A model generated the notes under the pieces. It did not search any database. It was given only the letters and a program-made list of their open reading frames with translations, and was not told where the DNA came from. Source: Bacillota bacterium (GTDB lineage: Bacteria > Bacillota > Clostridia > Christensenellales > JAEXRW01). From it: DNA of 64,000 nucleotides. The stretch is from NCBI GenBank assembly GCA_023454175.1, contig JAEXRW010000028.1, positions 1 to 64,000 on the forward strand. Reading direction: 5' to 3'. Positions within the stretch are counted from its first letter, which is position 1. Every line of letters begins with the position of its first letter. This document shows, piece by piece, positions 27,801 to 34,961 of the stretch. Both the position numbers and the translations under genes were made by a program.

Positions 27801-28439
27801 CGGGTATACTGTGCGAGTACAACAAGAACCTATACCTTCACCATCACAAGGGAGAAATCCTCGAACAACTACCTATCCGGGCTGACGGCCAAAGGCGCGG
27901 GCATCACACCCGTATTCAGCAAGTACCAGACGGAGTACAGGGTGGAGCTGCCGGAGGGGACAGATAAAACGACGATCTACGCAACCGCCGAACGCGCGGA
28001 TGTGGCGAAGGTGTATTATTCGGTCAGGTCCTATACATTGAAAAACGGCGAGACAAGAAACATCACGATCAAGGTGCGTTCCCAGAAGGGGGTGTACCGG
28101 TACTACCATGTGACGATCCACCGCGCGAAATCCACCAACACAAACCTCGCCTCGCTGTACACGAATTCATCGAGGTGCAGGCTGTCGGCGCCGTTCAACG
28201 CAAACATTACGGATTACACCATGACAATGCCGGCCAACCAGAGCTCCGTATCCATCTACTCAAAGGCGGCAGACCGGTTATCCAAGGTGAGCGCGAAGGT
28301 GACGATCAACGGCGTCACCAGGGCCACCAACCGGGTGAGCCTGGCCAAAGGGCAAAGCGCCGTCGTAGAGATCACCGTGACAGCCCAGTCCAAGGATACA
28401 AAGGTCTACCGTATCACGATCACAAGAGCGACGGTATAA
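21882..28439 (+). CDS. Giant secreted adhesin-like protein (BspA LRR, InlB-type repeats, GLUG helix, Ig-like, cadherin-like)
   Basis: This protein has about 2185 residues. Rough order: signal peptide (1-25, ending AIALA); BspA-type leucine-rich repeats (36-116); two InlB B-type repeats with the GWY...LYAKW pattern (146-286); a long beta-helix with many GLUG-like GGIAG...CYNTG units (293-1260), organised as three blocks that each open with GTxxxPYxxxTPEQLN; a Gly-rich helix with repeated GIGGG and ISGGT units (1335-1545); an InlB-like repeat (about 1600-1672); a Big_2 Ig-like domain (1675-1756); two InlB repeats (1760-1896); and three cadherin-like modules (1900-2185). There is no LPxTG, SLH or membrane tail, so surface retention would be non-covalent. 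GGAGG precedes the ATG at 21882. Binding to host or neighbour-cell surfaces is inferred from the domains. Confidence 0.85.
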   Translation: MRKTILAAAISFFMVFSLLPAIALAEEEGGYAYTVSDEKATITGYTGSDTNISIPVQLGGYAVTQLGDESFQDKTTLKSITLPDGITNVGSHAFSNCSQLSKLYFFGEQPAFGEEAFSGVSSDFKVYYPISKSENWSTYTASSKQAFCSLTLKMLDGSDDIISKANVDGGSIPDPEEPERDGYTFGGWYLDEGCNTQWTNENIQSDVILYAKWVPQATTVTVTFNSMGGSEVDVATAESGSTITKPSKPINPGFSFGGWYREEACSTEWAFDTDTVTENITLYAKWTSNGTPFTGSGTEEDPYGISTPEQLNAVRDHLDGHFILLNDIDLYAATAPGGEFYNSGKGWTPIGDNLTPFTGFFNGGGFVIKNMHISNPAILYIGLFGRNSGTITRLGTQNCEITANDAGDAEIFIGSIAGSNYGTIRECYNTGHILVSSYFAKVGGIAGGYGTIEKCFNTGTISANGYYAYVGGIAGFAGTIKECYNTGSITFGSEETLDTFGAIAGSGSTKVSNCYFSNFGFRGVAENYGGSQTFRKSALEMTRMSTFTAFDFENTWIMSSDTDFPCPILKGVHFFAGNENTSEFSGGVGTIYNPYKVGTPDQLNNVRHYLGAHFVMTNNIDLLDATSEGGEYYNDGAGWIPIGGDYQDAFCGSFDGGGHTINGLRCVYATTETNSALFARNDGEITNLGLNNIYIQTRGRAAGVAAKNSGIISHCFVGGEISGEYECGGISAASDGKITSCYNTSTVTAQNVSSSIGGIVGYMRDNGEAGYCYNTGNIRNLMNSGLDSAGGIAGTGLYSDNTAIHDCFNMGAVSVAYDQDSAGGIAGEYIDDIKHCYNIGSVSGSDCSAAIVYSAPSTITDTYFLDTGEPGLIGATDGYDRELSNKKTHIEMTQRTTFTAFDFDNIWEMPVTGCYLYPVLKGLPHDPLQGETQKFDGGLGTIASPFIIATPEHLNNVRLYDHKYFILANDIDMSSATSEGGAYYNNGAGWEPIGFSSSLNIHFDGGGHSISGLKINRPEQSNIGLFGRITSSSIKNLKMLDVDVTSAYICGGIAGSCSGEIKNCSVSGSITGTKTQTNYGVGGIAGIMYSGDISFCTNTAKISSYVKAGGIVGDTEGNISYCSNHGAITGLGTTVIGGIAGETHGRIRDCYNTADLFQTNPDEDSGGIAGWHYYSGYTYTNCYNIGHATYGITACNWTNITLWSHCYYLEGMCEKEGNYGDPKSATALQSQSSYEGYDFANVWTMAGETTYPFAELQNIIQPTVKVQGTLDLSDFGDNSTITVGTVETGSNVILTNNTGATFNNVRIVCLAGTTITLNNVKIYNRAGSPYCCALSFSGTGNELIVQGECSLQSGSDSPGIKVQAGTSLEIQGTGTLDVSGCSGIGAYGNYSAGNITIHSGTIIALGRWDGAGIGGGENGSGGTITITGGIVSARSNADGAGIGGGDGGDGGIINIEGGQVTAQGSWAAGIGGGYGGDGGSITISGGTVNAIGSMYSAGIGGGYGGNGGTIVINDGTIYAARGTDAPCDIGYGNFRGTGSLEISGNAIVFLKNGVCVTPINNTHTLLSTQTIVNHKAFGLEIPYPWTTPVYAYLNNDDVFTARYNINGGTGNNPESITQYKNTKTIIQSGDKLTKNRLHFLYWNTLPDGTGERYNAGDEYTFTANITLYAIYEKPISVSSVTISGNNEPILCGTYRALWATVVPSNATYPEITWSSSDKSVATVDQNGIVEAIQTGKAFISAAVDGITGSCEVTVYRYFTVQFDSRSGSIYDDQFVKPNSTITKPSDPYKEGHSFEGWYRDNAYRSKWNFEKDPVSTDMILYAKWTVNSYSVNFNTQNGGKIDSKITNYNTTITKPVIDPQKQEFTFAGWYKEKECVNIWNFNTDKVTCDTTLYAKWQPVSAYLSGLKLTQGASITPAFYKAKYSYKVLLNENTGRVTLTPTKENKTATMTLNGAGGSSLTVELKNGQTVTRKIRVYCASTTRTYTFTITREKSSNNYLSGLTAKGAGITPVFSKYQTEYRVELPEGTDKTTIYATAERADVAKVYYSVRSYTLKNGETRNITIKVRSQKGVYRYYHVTIHRAKSTNTNLASLYTNSSRCRLSAPFNANITDYTMTMPANQSSVSIYSKAADRLSKVSAKVTINGVTRATNRVSLAKGQSAVVEITVTAQSKDTKVYRITITRATV

Positions 28440-28465
28440 CCACGGTTTTGCCTAAACCATATTCA

Positions 28466-28509
28466 AAGCAAAGGCATGGAACAAGCCACCCTGTTCCATG
28501 CCTTTGCTT
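28466..28509 (+). terminator. Long stem-loop terminator of the giant adhesin gene
   Basis: An 18-base perfect stem (AAGCAAAGGCATGGAACA against TGTTCCATGCCTTTGCTT) surrounds an 8-base loop, 27 bases after the stop codon. Confidence 0.7.
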
Positions 28510-28579
28510 GTTCGCGGGCGGCTATCCTGCGGGGCTGACAGCGGTACCAAAGCAAAAAGTAAACAAAAATGATACGCTT

Positions 28580-28609
28580 TTGACAAAGCATCGTAAAAAG
28601 TACTATAAT
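28580..28609 (+). promoter_or_regulatory. Consensus sigma-A promoter
   Basis: TTGACA, an 18-base spacer and TATAAT: both hexamers match the consensus exactly. It lies about 105 bases upstream of the SH3b protein gene, which should be strongly expressed. Confidence 0.75.
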
Positions 28610-28716
28610 GCAGTCAGCCGCAATGCGGCATAACCATTGCTGTATCCAACCAACGTCTGAACCGGAACCCACGATCCAATTTATTTCAAATCCTGCTGAA
28701 GCCGGAGAAAAAAACG

Positions 28717-30165
28717 ATGCTTTCAGGAATCAAGAAGTTTATCGCCACCATGACAATATCCGCACTCGTCTTTTCGGCATTGGCCGCGGCCGTGCCCACG
28801 GCAAGCGCATCCGCAAGCGCATCCGCAGGCGCATCCGCAAGCGCGTCCACCGCGCGGAACGGCACGATCAACACGCAGGGCGCCAATTTGCGGGAGAAAC
28901 CCGCCACGACAGCCGACGTGATCACCAAAATGGACCAGGGCACCCAAGTGAACGTGCTGGGGAACGAAAGCAACGGCTGGTACAAGATACGCTACCAGAA
29001 GAAAACCGGCTATACCCGGGCGGACTACGTGGACGTACTGGTGAGCAACCTGAGGGACCCGGCCGTGATGATATCCGACGCGACGATGACGAAGCAGCCC
29101 GACCCCGCCAGCGAGGCGATCGAATCCCTGAAAAGCGACACACAGGTGACGGTGACGGGGGCCTACGGGGCGATGTACAAAGTGGCGGACGGGCAGAAAA
29201 GCGGGTATGTGCCCAAAAGCTGCGTGCATATCTACACGATCGTTTCTATCGACCTGAAGGCGACGATCAGCTCGGGCGGCGTGAACCTGCGGAGCATCCC
29301 CAGCGCATCGGGCCAGAACCTGACGACGATGACTAAGGGCGCGAGCGTGACGGCGTACAGCATCCAGGACCACTGGGTGAGAATCAACTATTCGGGCAAG
29401 ACAGGTTACGTAAGAGGGGACTTCGTCAGCTATTCATTGCCGGCGCATTCCAACATCACCACCCTCTCCCCGGGCATGAAGGGGCCGATGGTGACAAACC
29501 TGCAGACCGTGCTGAAGAAAGCGGGATACTTCTACGCCGCCGCAAACGGCGTATACGGCAGCGCGACCAAGAAAGCGGTGGCCGATTACCAGAAATTCGC
29601 CCATATGAAAGCGGACGGGATCGCAGGCGCACAGACGCTGCTGCTGCTTTTCGGCCCGCAGGGGGCGGCCAAGCTGTGGAGCAATTACAGGTCCTCCATG
29701 CCGGCGCAGAAGCCGAGGCAGAACGGGCGGGTATGGCTGGACGACTGGTTTGGATACATGGAAAAGACCGTGAAGAAAATGGAGCCTTTCGAGGTCATCG
29801 ACGTGCGTACGGGGATCCACTGGAAGATGCAGCGCTTCGGCGGCTGGTGGCACGCGGACGTGGAGACGATGACGAAAGCCGATACGGAGGCCATGAAAAA
29901 GGCCTGGGGCGGGGAAATGAACCCATCCAGGCGGCCCGTATGGGTGCGCATCGGGGACAAGTATTATGCCGCGAGCCTCATGGGATTCATCCATAACCGG
30001 GGCACCATTTACTCAAACGGGCTGGGCGGGCAGGTCTGCCTGCACTTCCGGGGGAGCAGGATCCACGAGTCCGGGCATATCGACGAAGCCCACCAGGCGT
30101 GCGTCATGGAAGCCTATAACAAGGCGGCCAGGCTGGACGCGCTGATCGACGCGGGCAAGGTATGA
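28717..30165 (+). CDS. Secreted SH3b/peptidoglycan-binding protein with conserved C-terminal domain
   Basis: This is a 482-residue exported protein. A signal peptide is followed by an ASASASASAGASASAS spacer, three bacterial SH3 domains (about residues 45-105, 110-175, 180-245; typical GANLREKPATTADVITKM and GGVNLRSIPSASGQNLTT), and a peptidoglycan_binding_1 domain (250-315, GMKGPMVTNLQTVLKKAGYF). The C-terminal 160 residues carry VRTGIHWKMQRFGGWWHADV and GQVCLHFRGSRIHESGHIDEAHQ, a His/Cys-rich pattern seen in clostridial wall proteins. It could be a catalytic domain, but the reaction is unknown. ATG follows GGAG. The promoter upstream is near consensus. Confidence 0.85.
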   Translation: MLSGIKKFIATMTISALVFSALAAAVPTASASASASAGASASASTARNGTINTQGANLREKPATTADVITKMDQGTQVNVLGNESNGWYKIRYQKKTGYTRADYVDVLVSNLRDPAVMISDATMTKQPDPASEAIESLKSDTQVTVTGAYGAMYKVADGQKSGYVPKSCVHIYTIVSIDLKATISSGGVNLRSIPSASGQNLTTMTKGASVTAYSIQDHWVRINYSGKTGYVRGDFVSYSLPAHSNITTLSPGMKGPMVTNLQTVLKKAGYFYAAANGVYGSATKKAVADYQKFAHMKADGIAGAQTLLLLFGPQGAAKLWSNYRSSMPAQKPRQNGRVWLDDWFGYMEKTVKKMEPFEVIDVRTGIHWKMQRFGGWWHADVETMTKADTEAMKKAWGGEMNPSRRPVWVRIGDKYYAASLMGFIHNRGTIYSNGLGGQVCLHFRGSRIHESGHIDEAHQACVMEAYNKAARLDALIDAGKV

Positions 30166-30214
30166 TGCGCTGCCCATGCAACCAACGTTACGAAATGAAA
30201 AGGATATGCCGTAT

Positions 30215-31018
30215 ATGAAGAAATTGATGTTATTTGTCCTGGCCATCCTATGCTCCATGGCGCTTCTGGGCGGATGCGCCAGCCCGGCCCTGGCCACAGA
30301 CGCCGGCCCATCGCCTTCGGCAACGGTTTCGGCGCCCGCTCCCACCGCCATCCCCACGGACACGGCGGCGGCATCCCCCTCCCCCAGCGGGGAGCAGGGT
30401 GGCACCGACGGCGTCACCCTGGACGGGGTGACGTACTACCTGGACGGGGAAGACGCGGCGGCGGCGAATTACGGCGAGGATGCCCCCCTGCACATGAAAA
30501 AGGCGGACGGCACGGATGACAAGGACCTGGGCGTACGGGGCTTCAACTTTGACATCATCGGCGAGTACATCTATATCGATTCCCACGACCCGGACCTGAC
30601 CGGGAGAGGGGACAGGACCTGGAGCACAACCCGGCTGAACAAGGACGGGAGCGCCAAGGTCAGGCTCGAATACGGCAGCATGTCGGACCGGCTGGTGCCC
30701 GAGGGCGGGAAGGCGTTTTATTTCACCACGATGGGGGACAGCGCCATCTACATAGCCGACTTTGCCTGTGAGACCGTGGACACCCTGAACGTCTCCCTGC
30801 CCGACAAAGGCGAACTGGATAAAAAGCTGGGCGCAAACAAGATCCTGCACGTGGGCATCGGCGAAGTGAAAGACGGGTGGATCACATTTGACGCGACTTT
30901 TTCGAACAGAGACGGCATCGCCCTGTACAACGGGACATACAAGATCACGGGGGACGGCACATCGATATCCAAGGTGAAAGGCGATTACATCACCAGCGGC
31001 GCGATGGAAAATGAATAA
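30215..31018 (+). CDS. Lipoprotein, DUF5050-like
   Basis: This is a 267-residue protein with a lipobox (LLGGC, Cys near residue 21) and a Pro/Ser/Thr/Ala-rich linker to about residue 65. The beta-rich mature domain has repeating strands such as GVTYYLDGEDAAAANYGED, GEYIYIDSHDPDL and GKAFYFTTMGDSAIYIADF. This looks like the beta-propeller-like DUF5050 pattern, but the match is loose. The start is uncertain between ATG at 30206 and ATG at 30215; an AAAGGA lies upstream. The gene follows the SH3b gene by about 50 bases and may share its transcript. The function is unknown. Confidence 0.65.
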   Translation: MKKLMLFVLAILCSMALLGGCASPALATDAGPSPSATVSAPAPTAIPTDTAAASPSPSGEQGGTDGVTLDGVTYYLDGEDAAAANYGEDAPLHMKKADGTDDKDLGVRGFNFDIIGEYIYIDSHDPDLTGRGDRTWSTTRLNKDGSAKVRLEYGSMSDRLVPEGGKAFYFTTMGDSAIYIADFACETVDTLNVSLPDKGELDKKLGANKILHVGIGEVKDGWITFDATFSNRDGIALYNGTYKITGDGTSISKVKGDYITSGAMENE

Positions 31019-31206
31019 GCTTGCTGCCCATTTATTCCTAAAAATAATTATTCTTAATTGTCCCTTGAAATACGCTGAACTTAAGGTATATATCATCATT
31101 GTTCAATAAAGTATCTGTAACGTTATGTTGATGAGTTTTGTTTTGGATACAACAATCGTAAAAGAGATATGTTTAACTTGGTGCTAAAGCAAGCGGTAAA
31201 ATGAAA

Positions 31207-31290
31207 AGAGGTCCCCTCAAAGGACCTCTACCCGTAAAGGGTTAGTGCTGTTAATGCTTCACGCATTAGACCCGCTATGGGGTTAGTTTC
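31207..31290 (-). ncRNA. Compact multi-hairpin RNA candidate next to a MazF-fold gene
   Basis: On the minus strand the segment folds as four successive hairpins. Two have the same form: ACTAACCC, a short loop, then CGGGT (31270-31286 and 31230-31245). Between them is GC-AT stem TAATGC/GCATTA with a five-base loop (31252-31268). The last is an 8-base stem AGAGGTCC/GGACCTCT (31207-31229) followed by TTTTCATTTT, a proper intrinsic terminator on the minus strand. There is no open reading frame across it. The order of elements means an RNA ending at the terminator, read from the same strand as the gene at 31372-32085. The remaining gap bases (31019-31206 and 31291-31371) show no other feature. Confidence 0.55.
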
Positions 31291-31371
31291 CTACATTATA
31301 CTAACAATATTAGAATTTTGCAACTAAAATATTATAACTTAAAAAGCGCAATATTCTAGTTGCTTTTTTAT

Positions 31372-32085
31372 TCACTTTTCCTGCCTAAGATATAATCGTC
31401 TTATTTTGTCGTCAATTTCGTTCAGCTTCTCTGGGGCTAATTTAAAACCTGCAAATCTGTCCGATAGTGACTTGGGAAAAACGATTCTCATTTTGCTTAG
31501 AGCACATAACTGATTAATTTTAGCAACGGAACCCTTATTTAAGTTTCTTAGCTCCCTTTCGTCCCTTTTCAATTTCTTTTCTAATATAGTCGTGTCTTTC
31601 CCCTGATTTGTTAATACTACAATCTGTTCTTTTGTTTTTGCGATCAGTTTTTGATAATCTTCGATTTCGCTCTTAAATATTCCTCTCCCTAGAAATACTC
31701 CATTATTGGGGTCGATATCTTCTTCTGACTTGTCATCGTCTAGGGAAGTTAACGGAACTACCATAATCGTTCTATTTGTCTTTGCGTTATTATTTTCAAC
31801 CACGAGGCAATAATGGAGCCCACCATCTTCGCTACCTATCTTGAATCCAAGTTCTGCCTTTAAAACATTTCCTCTTTCATAGTATATTAAGCTCTCATAA
31901 TTAAAGGATCTTTCGTTTGGAAGATATTTGCCCGCCCAATCATTTAACCAATATACTAATTTCCTAGCTACATCAAAACTTATATCATGCAACATTGTAT
32001 CTTTTAAGACTCCAAGAACCTTATCAATATTATCCTCTAATTCTTCTTGGCATGTCATTGCAGAAATCTTTGCTTGGTTGGCCAT
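31372..32085 (-). CDS. Long PemK/MazF-fold endoribonuclease-like protein with coiled-coil insert
   Basis: This is a 237-residue protein. Residues 67-115 carry the MazF/PemK core: YYERGNVLKAELGFKIGSED with GGLHYCLVVEN and IMVVPLTSL. A lysine/glutamate-rich coiled coil (about 137-182) interrupts the fold, and the last strand-helix returns as GSVAKINQLCALSKMRI (185-201), the counterpart of the Gln-containing MazF C-terminus. The 65-residue N-terminal part is helical and not part of standard MazF. MazF-fold enzymes cleave RNA; some (ToxN, CptN, TenpN) are held in check by RNA. No protein antitoxin gene is adjacent. The gene is AT-rich against its neighbours, consistent with transfer. The ribosome binding site is GGGGGTAGG. 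Confidence 0.75.
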   Translation of the reverse strand: MANQAKISAMTCQEELEDNIDKVLGVLKDTMLHDISFDVARKLVYWLNDWAGKYLPNERSFNYESLIYYERGNVLKAELGFKIGSEDGGLHYCLVVENNNAKTNRTIMVVPLTSLDDDKSEEDIDPNNGVFLGRGIFKSEIEDYQKLIAKTKEQIVVLTNQGKDTTILEKKLKRDERELRNLNKGSVAKINQLCALSKMRIVFPKSLSDRFAGFKLAPEKLNEIDDKIRRLYLRQEK

Positions 32086-32215
32086 GAGCCTACCCCCAAC
32101 AAACCATTTTCCCCAATTATATCACATTACTGGATATATTGTTATATTTTGATGGAGTGCGTATACTTTAATGGGGCAGGTAAAATTCAAGCATTTTCTA
32201 TTCAGGAGCAATAAG

Positions 32216-32323
32216 ATGGTTGAAACCATTTTAGTTCTTTGCGTCTTTATGGCGCTTCTATTATTTTTGCGGACAAGGGAACCGCAGTTTATTCCGCCAT
32301 CAAAAAACCAATTCATCGCGTGA
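32216..32323 (+). CDS. 35-residue single-helix membrane peptide
   Basis: AGGAG lies seven bases before an ATG and the frame runs for 35 codons. The peptide has one hydrophobic helix (ILVLCVFMALLLFL) followed by a short basic and polar tail (RTREPQFIPPSKNQFIA). It sits just beyond the MazF-fold gene, divergent from it, in the same AT-rich stretch. Small hydrophobic peptides occur both as toxins and as membrane-protein partners. No family was recognised. Confidence 0.45.
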   Translation: MVETILVLCVFMALLLFLRTREPQFIPPSKNQFIA

Positions 32324-32368
32324 TTCAGTTGGCCACATGAACGGGAATACTATAGCCGGTGATGCTAT

Positions 32369-32506
32369 ATGATCAAAAAGCAGACGATGGTGAAGCGAAA
32401 CAAGGGCGGCGTGAGCTATGTAGGTTTCATCGAAACTGAGACGAGCAGCAACGCGCCGGTGGGGAGCTATTCGGGAGGACTGGCCAAAAATGCCAAGCAC
32501 AGGTAG
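32369..32506 (+). CDS. Possible 45-residue basic protein
   Basis: The frame from ATG 32369 encodes a basic N-terminus (MIKKQTMVKRNKGGVSYVGF) and a polar tail. There is no clear ribosome binding site, and an opposing open frame overlaps it, so this is a weak call. It is noted because its base composition is coding-like and it follows the small membrane peptide on the same strand. Confidence 0.25.
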   Translation: MIKKQTMVKRNKGGVSYVGFIETETSSNAPVGSYSGGLAKNAKHR

Positions 32507-32639
32507 CCGAAACCGGTATCCAAAAAACACGTCTTTTTCAGCCTCCAAAATCGAAAGGCATTTCCATTTCATTTGGCCTGCTTACCTGGAAGCCGTCGAA
32601 TATTTGTTTATATTAGCGAAATTTGCCACGTAAATATGT

Positions 32640-32706
32640 TATAATATACATGTGTGAATAGCACATGCGCACACAACGTTAAAGTGCGTGCGGTCTGTTT
32701 TAACGT
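32640..32706 (+). promoter_or_regulatory. Promoter and operator-like inverted repeat of the NfeD-flotillin operon
   Basis: TATAAT lies at 32640-32645. About 30 bases further on is an 8-base inverted repeat (ACGTTAAA at 32676 and TTTAACGT at 32699). The repeat would lie in the 5' leader and could be an operator or an RNA stem. No convincing -35 hexamer was found. Confidence 0.35.
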
Positions 32707-32759
32707 CATATGTATTGGCTGCAGCAAGCCATGTATTTATGTAAAGGAGGAAATGCATA

Positions 32760-33428
32760 TTGGATGCATTCTGGGCGGGACTGAACCTGTTTGAAAAGAT
32801 CTACTACTGCATCGCCCTGCCTTTTTCGGCCATCCTGGTGATCCAACTGATCCTCTCCATCGTGGGGCTCGGACACCACGGCGACGTGAGCATGGGGAGC
32901 AGCCATAGCGTTGACACACCCCATGATACTGCATCGAACGACGGGGTCTCGCACGCGGGGCCCCAGCACCATGACACGCAGCGGGAGTACGCGCGGGAGG
33001 AACACGAGTCGATCTCCACGTTCAAGATGTTCACCCTGCGCGGGTTCATCGCATTTTTTGCCATCGCAGGCTGGACGGGCGTGGCGCTGGCCAAAACCAC
33101 ATTACCGATCTGGGCGGATATCGCCCTGAGCGTGGCGGCGGGGTGGGCGGCCATGGCCATCGTGGCGGCGATCTTTTCGGCGATGCTGCGGCTGCAATCG
33201 GACGGGACGCTGCGTATGGGCAACACCGTGGGCCAGTACGGCACGGTCTATATCCGCATCCCCGCGAACAGGCAGGGGAAGGGGAAGGTGCAGCTGGTGG
33301 TGCAGGAACAGCTGACGGAGCTTTTCGCCGCGACCGCGGACGAGGCACCGCTCTCCACCGGGGAGAAGATCAAGGTCCTTTCGGTGGAAGGCGGCAACAC
33401 GTTACTCGTGACAAAGGCAAACAAATAA
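32760..33428 (+). CDS. NfeD-like membrane protein
   Basis: This is a 222-residue protein with one membrane helix near the N-terminus (residues 15-38), a long His/Ser-rich loop (39-85), two more helices (95-145) and a C-terminal OB-fold-like domain (residues 150-222; GNTVGQYGTVYIRIPANRQG and LSTGEKIKVLSVEGGNTLLV). This is the short NfeD type that pairs with flotillins, as YuaF pairs with YuaG in Bacillus subtilis. The start is TTG at 32760 with GGAGG nine bases upstream. The flotillin gene follows after 17 bases, so they form an operon. Confidence 0.85.
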   Translation: MDAFWAGLNLFEKIYYCIALPFSAILVIQLILSIVGLGHHGDVSMGSSHSVDTPHDTASNDGVSHAGPQHHDTQREYAREEHESISTFKMFTLRGFIAFFAIAGWTGVALAKTTLPIWADIALSVAAGWAAMAIVAAIFSAMLRLQSDGTLRMGNTVGQYGTVYIRIPANRQGKGKVQLVVQEQLTELFAATADEAPLSTGEKIKVLSVEGGNTLLVTKANK

Positions 33429-33445
33429 CATAAACGGAGGATACT

Positions 33446-34954
33446 ATGGAAGGCGGAATCATCGCTCTGATCGTGACAGGCTCGGTCATCCTATTCATCC
33501 TTTTTATCATGTTCCTCTCGCGGTACAAGAAGTGCCCATCGGACAGGATCATGGTGGTGTACGGCAACGTGGGGCGGACGAAGGACGGCTCCCAAAGGAG
33601 CGCCAAGTGCATCCACGGCGGCGCGGCCTTCGTGTGGCCCATCGTGCAAAGCTACCGGTTCCTCTCCCTGACGCCGATCTCCATCGAAGTGCTGCTGCGC
33701 AGCGCGCTGAGCAAGCAGAACATCCGCATCGACGTGCCTTCACGCTTCACGGTGGGTATCTCCACCGAGCCGGGCATCATGCAGAACGCTGCGGAACGGC
33801 TGCTGGGACTGGCGCTGCCCGATATCCAGGAGCTGGCCAAGGACATCATCTTCGGCCAGCTGCGTTTGGTCGTAGCGACGATGGACATCGAAGAGATCAA
33901 CACCGACAGGGACAAGTTCCTGGCGGCGGTATCCAACAACGTTGAAACAGAACTCAACAAAATCGGCCTGAGGCTCATCAACGTGAACGTGACGGACATC
34001 AACGACGAATCGGGCTATATCGAGGCGCTGGGCAAGGAAGCGGCGGCCAAGGCCATCAACGACGCGAAACGGACCGTAGCGGAGAAGGACAAGGAAGGCG
34101 CCATCGGCCAGGCCAACGCCAACAGGGACCAGCGCATCGAGGTCTCGGCGGCGAACTCCCGCGCCATCGAAGGGGAAAACACCGCCAAGATCACCATCGC
34201 AAACTCGGACTCGGAACGGCGCGAGAAGGAGGCCGAAGCCCTGCGGCGCGCTACCGCGGCGGAGAAGGTGCAGACGGCCATGGCGCTGAAGGAATCCTAC
34301 GCGGCAGAAGAACAAGCCGAATTGCAGCGTGCGGCACGCGAAAAGGCGACGCGGGAAGCCGACATCATCATCCAGGCCGAGATCGAAAAGCGCAGGATCG
34401 AGATCTCCGCGGAAGCCGAGGCGGAACAGCTGCGGCGGAAGGCGCGCGGCGAGGCGGATGCCATCTTTGCACAGATGGAGGCAAGGGCACGCGGCATCAA
34501 GGAAGTGCTGAACAAGCAGGCCGAGGGCTTCGAGGGGATCATCCATGCGGCGGGCGGAAACGCGGACGACGCGGTGCACATGATGATCGCGGACAAGCTG
34601 GAAGCGCTGGTGGAAAAACAGGTCGAGGCTATCAAAAATATCAAGATCGACAAGATCACGGTGTGGGAGAACGGGCAGAACAAGGACGGGCAGACGTCCA
34701 CGGCTTCGTTCCTCTCGGGGCTGCTGAAATCCATCCCGCCGATGAACGAGATGTTTGACATGGCGGGGATGACGCTGCCGACATACCTGGGGGAATCCAA
34801 GGACAAGGCAAAGGCGGCGGACACAAAGAGCGTCAAAATCGAAGCCGAGGCGACGGTGAAGGACGCGGAACCCGAAGAGAAGGATCCGGAGCCGGACCAC
34901 CCGGCCAAGAAGAGGCTCGTGGACCCGCCCAAAGACAAAGGCGACTGGAGATAG
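33446..34954 (+). CDS. floT: Flotillin-like SPFH-domain membrane scaffold protein
   Basis: This is a 502-residue protein. An N-terminal hairpin helix anchors it (residues 4-24), then comes an SPFH/Band-7 domain (about 30-200, CPSDRIMVVYGNVG to LINVNVTDINDESGYIEALG). A long Ala/Glu/Arg-rich coiled coil (205-365) carries the EAEA-type repeats typical of flotillins. The C-terminus is acidic and Lys/Pro-rich. Flotillins oligomerise and organise membrane domains. The neighbour upstream is its usual NfeD partner. The GGAGG site precedes the ATG, and a strong terminator follows. The extra 70-residue charged tail is longer than in YuaG. Confidence 0.9.
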   Translation: MEGGIIALIVTGSVILFILFIMFLSRYKKCPSDRIMVVYGNVGRTKDGSQRSAKCIHGGAAFVWPIVQSYRFLSLTPISIEVLLRSALSKQNIRIDVPSRFTVGISTEPGIMQNAAERLLGLALPDIQELAKDIIFGQLRLVVATMDIEEINTDRDKFLAAVSNNVETELNKIGLRLINVNVTDINDESGYIEALGKEAAAKAINDAKRTVAEKDKEGAIGQANANRDQRIEVSAANSRAIEGENTAKITIANSDSERREKEAEALRRATAAEKVQTAMALKESYAAEEQAELQRAAREKATREADIIIQAEIEKRRIEISAEAEAEQLRRKARGEADAIFAQMEARARGIKEVLNKQAEGFEGIIHAAGGNADDAVHMMIADKLEALVEKQVEAIKNIKIDKITVWENGQNKDGQTSTASFLSGLLKSIPPMNEMFDMAGMTLPTYLGESKDKAKAADTKSVKIEAEATVKDAEPEEKDPEPDHPAKKRLVDPPKDKGDWR

Positions 34955-34961
34955 TGAATAT

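Noticed and set aside
28843..28860. Possible CRISPR-like or satellite repeat in the ASASAS region
   Set aside because: It is an in-frame codon repeat within a secreted protein linker, not an array.
32300..32572. 90-codon minus-strand open frame
   Set aside because: No ribosome binding site and no recognisable protein features; it opposes two small plus-strand candidates.
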